Below are positions 24,301 through 36,300 of a DNA stretch of 64,000 nucleotides, one piece after another. This stretch comes from Acanthopleura granulata (taxonomy: Eukaryota > Mollusca > Polyplacophora > Chitonida > Chitonidae), in assembly GCA_016165875.1 (NCBI GenBank), contig JABBOT010000001.1, forward strand, positions 9,055,306-9,119,305, given 5' to 3'. The notes beneath the pieces were generated by a model. That model saw only the letters and a list, made by a program, of their open reading frames with translations. It did not search any database and was not told the origin of the DNA. The translations under genes were made by a program, and so were the position numbers. Position 1 is the first letter of the stretch. The number at the start of each line of letters is the position of its first letter.

Positions 24301-27300
24301 TTAGGCCATTACACTCTCGTGGATAATTATGCCACGCACGTGAACTTGCCATTCTGCTCTGTAACCGGATTATTATCTGAACCTTAAACACAACAGGGCA
24401 CTATAACAGATTTTACCTCTGATCACAGTTTCCACAGATCACGACTTCCGCTGACTTCCACCGGACTGATAAGCCTTCCCTTGACCCATGCCTCCTTGTC
24501 CGGGGTCAGATGAACAGTGTGTATAGGCCAGTGTTTATCAACCACACATGCATGCCAGACTTTGATATCTAATATCAATGACGCGGCTGTGACATCTAAT
24601 GTTACAGGTTAACTCTCATGGATGAACGTTGTTCCTTCAAAATTTTTTGTTGTTGTTTTGTTTGTTGTTTTTTTTTGTTTTTGTTTTTTGTTTTTTTTGT
24701 TTTTGGTTTTGTTTTTAATCACCACACAAGATACCATTAGAGATTATCCAGTGCAATACTCGATAGACAAAGCCGTATTTGAGGGGCTCAGTTTTTGTTT
24801 ATCTGTACACAGCCAGGTAGCCCCCCTAAATCAGAGCTGAGCCCAGCAGGACTCCGCCTTACTCCAATATTTACAATGAATGAATGAATGAATCATTATG
24901 GCTTAGCGCTAATACGAGTTCAGGAAACTAAGTATGTGAACGGCTGTATGAGCATGAATACTGAACTCACATACCGGCACAATTCACATACTTACGAAAT
25001 ATGTAGGCCTATAGACAGTTGCATGGATCCAATCTGAAGTCAGAATTCTTCTGATTCTGTGTAGATGGCTGTTACCTAGTTTTACGGGAATGAACATCAG
25101 ATGCCCCGGTTAGACGATGCGGTCTTTAAATGTTTAGTACTTGCTATAAGCAAATGAAGGGGGGTGCATTCTGACCACGTCATTATATAAGATGCATGTG
25201 TTTCAGTATCATCCTCGTCCAGACAGAGAATTCTCACGATACCCTCGCTATCGCCGTTTTACTTGGACTGCTGTGGCCATTTGAGAACTCTTACATGAAA
25301 TTGGTTCTATTAGAAACATGATCACGTGGACATGCTATGAGAATACAAAACTGCGCGTCAATCATACATGGGGATCTATCATACACAGTGATGCATCATG
25401 TGTGGGGAATGGGATCCACCATACACGGTACCAGTTTCCAAAAACGACAAATAACACAAGCCCCCAAAGAACTAAAGAAATATATAAATATAAAGTTAGG
25501 ACGGATTCATGCAGTCATGAGAAGCAGTCAACAGTTTTCAATGATGAGGAGAAGATGTAATAAATGTTCTAAGCGTAAGAATAAAATCAGTATCCAAAGC
25601 GTGTACCATTGTAGTATGTATAGTATTGATAATCAGCTATGCATCTCAGTTGAGACTTGAACTCAACATTAATTAAGGTAATTAAGGTGTGTAGCCGCGC
25701 AGCGCCGTTCTATATACCAGCCGATGGTGGCGTTATAATCCGATACCATTTCCAGCGCAATGGCGATTCGGTCCCTAGCTGACTAGACTACCGTTCTCTC
25801 TCAATTTGCCCACAAAATTTCAACGTAAATGAAAGAAATAACAAAGTACACAGCTATGACCCGAATTACCTTTGGCGGGAAATATTCCCATTTCCTTTTC
25901 ACTTTAGATTTGACCATGTTTCCCACTTTCTTTCCATTCATTCAGGTGAAGGCAAATGTGTGTTGATCGAAAATAGTTTGACAGTAAGTATACGCTATAA
26001 TAATAGGTGTATTCAAAGTTCTTCAGTGTTTTCGCTGTCAGACTCGCCATAGATGACGGCAGCTGACGTTATTTTGTGAACCATATGCTACCTTGCTTAG
26101 TTTGTGTTAACATTGAAAACATCGTTTTAACTTGTAGAGATGTTGACTTATAGAAGACCCTGTTCCGTTTCAGTGCCATGGTGGACGTCCAGTCGCCTGG
26201 GGCTCGCGGTCATCGGTTTCTTTGGCTTCGTCAACGTGTACGCTTTGCGCGTGAACATGAGCGTGGCCATCGTGTGTATGGTCAACGGGACGGCGTTGGA
26301 ATTACAGAACCCCGACAACCAGACCAACCAGACCAACCAGACGGATGAGGCTAATAGTGGTTGTTTAAGCCTGAAGTCTGGAACAGCGGCCAGTTTAAAG
26401 GTAGGCAGAAATAATGATGCACCAAAGCACCGAATCGCTCGTGAAAGGAGTTCCCCTAATTAGTGCTCACTAACTTAACAGCGTTAGGAATTTACACATT
26501 GATGTGTCACCAAGTGGATGGAGTGTAAAGGAAGGACCATTGTAATGTTTACCCTAAGTGTGACACCTAAATATCACATGTGTGTGTTCCTTTATTTAGG
26601 CTTCAGGTCTGATACCTGTTCAGCAGTTTGTTTATTTACAACGTGAATTTCTAGTTTTATCCTGTTTCTTGAGTAAGCGGTTTCATTAGGTATTTGGCGC
26701 CGTGTAAAGCTGGGCGAAATATTTAGTTGGTTACTTCACCGTTAACTTATATATACTTTATTCTTGAATAGTATGTCATTCATATGCTTTTTACCAAACC
26801 TTTTGTTTCGAAATTCCAACGGTTCTTTTACACTTTAATAAAATTTCTAGGCGATTGGATCGTTTCTTCTGTCAGATTTTTTGGTCAGTTTTTCTTTTGT
26901 TAGAAGCAAAATCATTTCTACAGTTAAGTTTTAATAGCATGAAGACCGGTGTCATATAACCATTGAAGTTTCATGAAATCCTGCCACAGCTTACCAATAA
27001 TACCGTCATTTTTCTTCTGTTTCAAAAAGGACGGCGAGTTTTTGTGGAATAAAACCATCCAGGGGCTTATTTTGGGTTCGTTTTTCTGGGGCTACCTTGT
27101 CACGCAGATCCCCGGGGGATGGGTGGCCACCAAGATAGGCGGGAAGCGGGTGTTTGGGTGGACCATGTTCGCCTCTGCCGTCCTTACTCTGCTGACCCCA
27201 GTCGCAGCTCAGACCAGTTACATCTTCCTCATTGTTATCAGAATCCTCCTCGGTCTGGCCACGGTGAGTTTATTACATCCTCCCCATTGTCCCTCAGAAA

Positions 27301-30300
27301 CACCTAGGTCTGGCTGTGGTGTGATTATAACATCCTCCTCATTATCCCCAGAAACGCCTAGGTCTGCGTGTGATACGATTATTACATCCAGCCCATTGTT
27401 CCAGAAACGCCTGGGTCTTGCTGTTGTGCGATTATTACATCCTCCTCATTGTCCCCAGAAACGCCTAGATCTGGATGTGGTGAGTTTATTACATCCTCCC
27501 CATTGTCCCCAGAAACACCACGGCGAGATTATTACATCCTCTTCATTGTCCCCAGAAACACCAAGGTCTGGCCTTGGTGAGATTATTACATTCTCTTCAT
27601 TGTCGCCAGAAACACCTAGATCTGACCACGGTGAGTTTATTACATCCTTCTCATTATCCCCAAAAACATCTAGGTCTGGCCTCAGTGAGAATATCAAATC
27701 CTCATAGTTCTTTGACACACCTAGGCCTGGCCTTCATCATTGTCCTCAGAATTGTTCTAAGCCTGCGACGGTGTGTTCATCATTGCTTAAATCTTCCCGC
27801 GCAGTTTTGACATTCCGAGTTTTATAACCGCGGTATGTAAGGTCTATAAAGACGAAGTAATAATGGAAACCGCAGCTGTATACCTCGGCCCATATTCCCC
27901 CATGTTCTTGTGGAAAACACAAGCACCATTAACCAAGCATAAACACTGTACAATCAAAGACCTCGTGCTCAGATGGTGGCCCCCCGCTATCAAAATGGGC
28001 GTCACTTACGGAGGAAAAACTACGTACGAAGTCTGATGAAAGTAGTTCCTATCTGTTTCTTAGTAAATTTGTGTGGACTAAGATTTGTTGTTATATGAAT
28101 GCCAAACCGTAGACTAAGTAATATTTAAATAGTTTACATATGAACAACAGCGAGGATATTCACCCTCTACCATCTTGTTCGATCTGTTGGAGCATTTGCC
28201 ACATACACGAAGCATACGCCACGCTGCCTGCTTCAGGGTTGCCGGAAGCCTATAAATTATCGCGTTCAGTTTCTTTGTACATGTACTTAAATATACTAAC
28301 ATTAATTTTAGGCTATGTGGAACCGTAAACTTTTTATCGGTATTTTTACTCGCTAGTATTGATCCAGTGTGTCAAAAGAGATATATTACTTATATCAGAA
28401 AATCAATACTGACCTTTACTTCATGCCTCGGCGTGCTAACACGTGCTATGTGCTGACAGGAAAATTGCTCCTTCATTCATAATAAGCAACACAAAGGCGA
28501 AGTATGTGAATATGCTAAGAAGCAAAATTAGAATTAAAAAATTATTGGTATCAAAAACAAAAACCAAAAAAAAAAAAAACAAGTTAATGCTAATATGCCC
28601 GATATCTGTCATATGTAATGGTATGCCTAGCATATTCAGTATTAGCTGAAATTTATGGGCAACAGACTTTTAAAGCGACAGCTGGCTAATGAATAGGTTA
28701 GATAGGATGCTCATATGCAGCTGTCGCTACTTCGGCTGAGGTCTTAAGTCAGAATTTTTGTCAGGTACCAGGCTAAGGAAGGTAGCAACAGCTGTAGTTG
28801 AGCACCCTACCTTGGAGTAAACGTCATATCAGAGAACAATTCTTGAGTGTGGTTTTAACAGCAAATCAAAATATATGTATAACAGGCATTGGAATGATGT
28901 TAAGGTCGAAGCAAGCTCTAGCCAGTTGTGACCAAATGTTCAAATGGAATAACTTCTAGCCTTGACGTACAACATCCTCCAGAATGGCACCGCCAGGCAA
29001 AAACAATTCATTTTCGTCAGCTACCTAAGATAACGCGCGAAAAAACACCAAACTCGTTGTGGAGATTTGCGATGTTTAAATGTAAGCCTCGGGTTTCTTC
29101 CTAGGCTAGCAATGTGCTTTGGATCTGAATTTATGCGAGCTGAATGATAAAATATATCTTCCTGTACTTCTTCATACGTATGTAGGCGTAGAGATTATAT
29201 AGTTTCGGTCTGCTCATTTCGTACTTTCACCTCTTCACCTTCTGCCCACAGGGAGTGGCTTTCCCCGCTATGCACGCCATATGGGGTCACTGGTCGCCGG
29301 TCTTGGAGCGCAGCAAACTCACCTCATTTACTTACGCTGGTCAGTATACCAACCTTGGTCTTGACCAAGAGTCACCTTTGGTGGCCAGCAGCACCACTTG
29401 TCAACGGATTATTTGTCTGCCTAATTCTTCTTCTGGAAACAGAGTGAATGTACACGTACTAGGTATTATCTGATTTTCACAAGTCTCGGTTTAGGACACT
29501 ATTTCAAAAACCTCAGATTTGGTGGCGCGTGTGTAGTTTTATTATCCCAGACAGCTGGTTTAGAAAGAATGAAGACCATAAGTTTATATATGTTCTTTGT
29601 TGCCTTGCTAAAATCAGTTATTAAAGTTTCTTCCTTTTTTTACACTGTTGTTTTTCATCCCTTGCACGAACAGGTGCTCAGATAGGTAACGTCATAACGT
29701 TTCCTCTAGCTGGGATGCTCTGTCAGTACGGTTTCGCCGGCGGCTGGCCATCTATCTTCTACGTTCTGGGTAAGTTGTCGTTGTCTCTCCAGCTTCTCTA
29801 ATTCTTCTGTGAATGGAAAACATGCAGCTCATTCCCGAATTAAATATGCAATACTTATACACTGAGAACCTGTTAACGACAAGGCTCGAAATAACGCATG
29901 CGCATCAGCACCTAAGTATTTTGAAACAGATAGCAGTAAATAATTATTGACCAGCAATATTGCATTCGTAATATCATTCAAAGCAAGAAAATTTTACCTC
30001 TAGAAACAGATTTCATTAACAGATTGTCGCACGGTAGACATTGTAAAACCAGTTTTGGAGATCTTGAAGTAAATGTACCTCCATTACAAAGGAGCGACTG
30101 TTTGACTCCCAGACTTACCAAATTTAAATACGTGTTGGTAGTGGAAGCAAGCATGAGGTTTCAGTTTTTAGCGTATTTCGGTTATTTTTCTGATGAAAAC
30201 AGTCGTTTTTGAGAAAAGTGAAAACGTAAGGGTTAGTTATTCCTCAACCCGCTGAATGTACAAAGAGCTGAAGTGTGCAGAAGTTAACAGTTAACATTCA

Positions 30301-33300
30301 CATGGCCTCATCTTCGTTAAACAACAACGCCGTGACGTGCTGATTTCACTTAACAGAAATCCATAAATGAGGTCTAACTTTCTTGCAAGCTGACTTGCAT
30401 GAAATAACGCTTGACAAATCATTTTTGTCCTACACTGTACAAAAAACACTGCATATTTTACAATGCTTTTCATGATCGCCATATTTACATTCAAAAACAA
30501 TATCATCCAGGGAGACAAATGTAGGTAGTATTAAGTCTGTAAATAAAGTTACCTCCCTTCAAACATTTCATTTTTCTACCTGTCAATTTAATTTTTCTTT
30601 AAAATATTAAATGATGGTACTTGCACTTGTCTAATGAGTGTGCAAAAGTCTGGTTCCTCCTATACCATCTTACTCCAATGTATAGATCATTTGGCTGCAT
30701 TTAAATGTGCTAATTTTGCAAATTATTATTTTGTCGTATATTTTCTTGCGGGAGAAATTACATTTTAAGACCCTGAACATAAATTTGTCTAGATTGACTG
30801 TGCAGAAGTTACTTAGTCATAGGGGGATTATCTGCTTTCGCAAACACCCTATGTCATGAGTGAAAGTGCACATGGCAAAAACTGCAGCTCCATGTATTTC
30901 TTGATAACTCTGTCGGGTGAAGCTGTTGAGAATTAATTTACAGGGTACGAAAATGACCAGCTGGAAAAGTGATTTTGTACGAAATGATCCATTACACCCT
31001 CAGTATACATCAAGTGCAAATTTTTTAACTTAAAGTTCACCAGTTCCCGAAATCGAGAAAGAAATAAAGTGTAGAAACTGGTTTACTTTCCACCATGCTG
31101 GAAAAACATGGTGTGGACTGAGTATGTTGTATGAAAAGAATATTTCACCTTCAAAATTACATTTATTAACATATATATAAAATTTTGTGCGCGTAGTTTT
31201 CAGCTGGTGCATGTACTTGTGAAAAACTGGTGCACAGTGTGCATGTAGTATTTTTAGAAGTATTTCAAGCCTTGAACGGTATGATGTAGTCTCAAAAACT
31301 ATACATCTGTGCCATATTTAATGATTGTCTCTAACGAATTGCTTAAGTTGCTAGTGTTTTTGCCAAACAGTCCAACACTGAGCTTTTCTCGAAGAAACTC
31401 AAGTCAAGCACCACATTGTATTATGTTCCTTAAGTAAAACACGTTTGCTTATGCCAGGAAACGTTACGAAGTTTTTTCGGGGAACCAGTCAACAATGACA
31501 GTACACATGTGCTTAGATATAAATAAATCAGTGCTGGTCACCACAGTTTTCTACCATGTGCAACAGTGTGCATTTGTATAACGATGACCAGGCCCCATTA
31601 CCTTCTACCTGTCTGCATGCATCTTACGTCTGTGCAATCTCTGTATACAGGCGCCGGTACCATTGTCTGGTTCATTGCCTGGATGCTTCTAGTCACCGAC
31701 TACCCACAAGACCATAAGAGAATCTCTGACATCGAGCGCAGATACATTCTTCAGGGGTTGAAGAACGCCGTCCAGACTCATAAAAAAGCCAAGGTACCCC
31801 GAGGAGGCCTTCGTCCCCCATTTGACCTATTTACAAATGGTGACCTGATGGGTTGGTTTACATGGCAGACATACATAATGGATTTGGCTTACTTGATATC
31901 TGTGGCCAGACGGACACATTTAACTTATATAATGGGTTTGGTCTTCGTTATGGGTTTGGCTAACACAATGGCTGTGGCCTAAATGACACAGTTGATATAC
32001 ATAATGGGTTTGGTCTTCGTAATGGGTTTGGCTAACACGATGGCTGTGGCCTAAATGACACAGTTGATATACATAATGGATTTGGTCTTCGTATAGGGTT
32101 TGGCTAACACGATGGCTGTGGCCTAAATGACACAGTTGACATACATAATGGGTTTGGTCTTCGTGATGGGTTTAACTTTCATCGAACTTTTGACATACAT
32201 GATGGGTTTTGTCTCCCTGATTGGTTTGGCATACGAAAATGATGGATTTACCCAATGACCTCTTAAGAAAACTAGTTCACAAAGAAGTAATTGACGCCGA
32301 AAGAAAAATTACGACTAGTAGAATCATGGAAAATTACGACGTGATTGCCCATAGCCAGGATAAATAGGCCAGTAGAAATCCGCCATTTTTGTATCTAATA
32401 AACTATGCAGAAGTGGTCATTGTCTACAGGAAGTGAGTGATTAGTGGCAGATAAATTTCAAAAGCTAAGTAATTTAGGGCCCCAAGGGGAAACCAACGAC
32501 AAAAACTTCAAAGCCCTCACGTTGGAGACTTAAGCAGATTGATGACCGACGGGCCGCTTTTATGCTTTTATTTCGCCCAACCATACTGTTTTTTAAGCGT
32601 TATGATCATTTTTGGTATTCTACAGGTGCCTTGGTTGAGAATGTTTACGTCACTTCCGGTTTGGGCGATCGTGGTTTCTAACACCTGCTCCGACTGGGGT
32701 AACTACACGCTGCTGACGAGCATACCAACTTACATGAACGAAGTGCTGAAATTCGACATCACATCGGCAAGTCAGATTACCCAACCATACTTCGAAACAT
32801 AAACACTTAATATGGTATCTCGAAATATAAAACAGTTAATATATAGCATTATCGGTTATATCAGAAGGATTTGTTTTTATTTTTGAAGGAACTTTAGACT
32901 GTAGGTGTGAAAACGTGGATATAGGCTATGATGCGATGACGAAGTGCATGGTTTTACAGACGTGATTTGTTTGTTTGTTCCAGAACGGGCTGTATTCTGC
33001 GCTTCCATACATCGGCTTTTGGCTGGGAATTAACGTATCTGGCTGGCTGGCCGACGTGGTCCGAACCCGTGGAATACTCTCTACAACTTGGACCAGAAAA
33101 CTATGGGATGCTTTTGGTGAGTTCATCATCTAACTCCATTGCGTGTGTATATTACAAGCTTGACAGTTCATGTTTGGTCGGTGAGCTTTGGGTTATCCAA
33201 TACAGCACAGAGTTATCGTATCAACATTGGGTTATTTAATCATCTAACATTGAATGGTTTACCCACTGGATGGGATGGGTGTAGACGGCAAATATGTCAA

Positions 33301-36300
33301 GTGCCTTAGGGTATTTATTATCAACATAAAGTGAGGCAGATGAGACTGGTTAGATACTTCAGCCTCATCAAACCAGTCATAGAATGAAAGTTGAGTGTTT
33401 TGGTTTTTCTTGCCCATGGTGTTTTTGTTTCTCTGCATTAAACACTATCAGATCTTGCTGGATCAGGGGAGTTCCTTGTATTGTAAAGAAAGGAGGACGT
33501 TGTCATCTGCTTTCGGGGCTTTTTTACCCCTTGAATCTCAGCAAAGTACAGAGAATATCTTTTCTGCGCTTGCACAACAACATGGAGTCTGACCATTAAG
33601 AATTGTGCAACTATCACCCCACACAAAGGCACGATTAGTACGAGGTTTTATGGGTGCAGACATTCAAACAGTTCCTGCTCAGGCTGCCAGAAGATGATAT
33701 AGGAGACTTAACCCCAAAACACAGTGTATCCTGTTACATTACATATGGACCGACCGCGCATGCGGTGTTTACCAAATTTAACAACACTGCAGTCACAGAT
33801 TGGTAAACACTGGGTATGCTGCATGCAGGGTCATCATACTATGGAAGCCTGATGCCGACATCTCGGGCCGGGCCTGGCGGGTCGAGACCCACAACACGAG
33901 GGCGGTTCCATTAGCGAGCGATTTTCACGGTCCTCGTGTCGCTGCGGACGAGGACGGTACCGTCATCGTGCCGCGGCCACGACCAATCAAAGCTTATGTT
34001 ACGTAGGCTTACGTGTTCGGTGATTAAGTAGGTCATCGGGAGCCCATTCCCTCGACAGAAATCAACTTGTGTTTTTCTAGTTCTTACTAAAATGTTATCG
34101 ATGCGTTTGGATTTTGAAGTAATAGTTAGTTGAAAGGGGGAGGTATGATAAGGCGAGAAATCTGTCCCTTGCGGGTATGATAAATCGATCATGAATTTTT
34201 TCTTTACATTGCTTTTTTAATTTCGACATATATAATTCATGAGTGTACATGATTTTGCAAAAAAGTATAAATTTTTGAATCAACGAAAATGTTACAGTCA
34301 ACTGAAAATCCCACATTGTTCAGTTTGGTCAGTTTCATGCAGTTTAAGGCCTGTTCAGGCTCCGATTTAAGCATGAAGGAAGTGGAGCCCCAGAACAAAA
34401 CTTGCCGAGGACTTTTATTTCAATGAGTTTGATCTTTATACAAATATCTTTGGGAGGGGTGGGTACTTCTTTCATTATTAAAACAATAACTTTGTGTGTT
34501 GAAAGAAAAGAAAAAAGTCAGTGAAAAATATTAAATGTTGGAAACCAAACAACAGTCTATCTGTAGCGTGGAATAACTTGTTCGGATAACTCGAATACTG
34601 ATGACCCGGTTTGCGGTTAGCAAGCGACAGGATAGATGGGAGCTGTCAATCGGCCGTCTACACCCAGTGAATCAGTGAACAGACAGGAAGCCAAGACTCC
34701 TGGAATTTTAAGCGATTAAGTCAGTGAGCATTTTCATTCGTTGAACGATTAGGTTTTGTTCTAAACAGTATAAACCAGCGCCCACTGTCGACACATTACA
34801 GATATAACTTATCTAAATTGAACTCCTCTGGCGACTCTACCAACGCCTGCCACTTATAAAAAGACCATAACCGCACCCCGACATTTTCTTGAAATCGACA
34901 TTTTTGTTGAAATCTAGACCTGCACATAGACCTACATGAAATAAGCATTGATAGGTCGCGGGCCGCGACAGGAGGACGATACCGTCCTCGATCCCACGTC
35001 CCGCGCCTCACCCGTGAAAATTAAGCCGGGACGAGATGTCCTCATCCGGCTTCCATTGAGGCAGGAAGTGAAACTATATCAGAAGAGTACCGATTAGGAG
35101 TACTAATCCCTGTTTCACTTAACGGTATAAATATAAGTGTTGTCCTTTATTTAAAGTATATGTATGTCATAACATGTGTCCACATGTGGGAAGATCCGCC
35201 AGCAACCTTCGTGATCGTGGGTTTCCTCTGGACTACCATCGTGTAAAAGAAATATTCTTGAGTACGGCATAAAACACCAGTCAAATAAATCATAACATTT
35301 GTTGGGGCCTCCGTGACCGCCAAGTGGTTGAAGCACAATGACTCAGGAGATTCTCACCAATGTGTCGCCGTGAGTTCAAGCCCAGCTCATGCTGGCTTTC
35401 TCTGTGGCCGTATGTGGGAAGGCCTGATAGCAACCTGTTAATGCTCTGCCCAGCTCTCTCCCACTGTCGTACAAGTTAAATATTCTTGAGTACGTCACAA
35501 CACACCATTCAAACCAATGTGTGGCTTAGTGTTGTGATTTGCGTTTTAAGGGGGTATTAATGTAGGCGACGAGGTTTGCCCTTTCAAGGCGTATAAATGC
35601 AGGCGACGGGATTTGCCCTTTCAGAAGGTATGAATGTCAGGGAATATGAATGTAGGGTAGGGAGCTTGTGCTCTCAGGTGGTATGAATGCGGGATAGAGC
35701 GAAGCGTTACTGGTAACCCGTTAACAAAAGGTGTTCATGGTGGATTTGTTCGCAGGCTTGGGGAGGGGGTAATACATGTAGTGCCTGTGTCTGTGTGGAT
35801 GTATACGTGCTACCGGTCAAGTACACTGTGCTGTATCACCTTTGCGGAGGGTTATGTTTAGATTGTTATCGAGAATTATGCCTTGATTTAGCCCTTAAAC
35901 ATACACAAACATCAGAGAACAAGATCTGCCTTCTGTAAAACAGTTGTAGGCCTATGTTGCAGTCAATTTGAAGAAGGCTCCAGCTTACCCTTGCTTCAAG
36001 ATAGGCCTCTAGCCTTGTCGCCGGTGAAAATTAGCCATTGAAAGACAAAGGCATGCCTCAATCATAATATGGGAATCGGCTGGGTTATAACGACATATAT
36101 TAGGCCTACTGATTTAGGACTTCAAATTCCAGGTCTTAATTAACAATGCACGATTCGCACAGCTCGTATTTGGAAGGAGCTGCCAACAATCTGCGGATGG
36201 CCGTGGATTTCCTCTGGGCACTCCCGATCTCTTCCTCCCATAATGGTGTCCACCATCGTATAAGTAAAATATACTTGAGCTTGGTGTAAAACAATAAACA

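Larger units (their letters stand above)
15338..26173 (+). other. SLC17 intron 1 (10.8 kb), repeat-rich
   Basis: It holds a full-length SINE (15751-16013), SINE parts at 21990-22115 and 22975-23180 (reverse), minisatellites at 20728-20945 and 22113-22545, a ~590-base dispersed repeat (23421-24009), C-rich runs near 16346 and 16710, and a T/G-rich run at 24637-24716. No coding exon of another gene was recognised on either strand. Confidence 0.7.

Noticed and set aside
26973..27707. Long plus-strand open frame of 244 codons
   Set aside because: Only 27030-27263 is a real exon; the rest reads intron before the acceptor and the exon-derived tandem array after the donor, where similarity to transporters stops.
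31566..31982. 138-codon frame around the SLC17 [13 protein letters not shown] exon
   Set aside because: The frame extends upstream of the acceptor at 31650 and downstream of the donor at 31794 into a minisatellite; only 31651-31793 fits the family.
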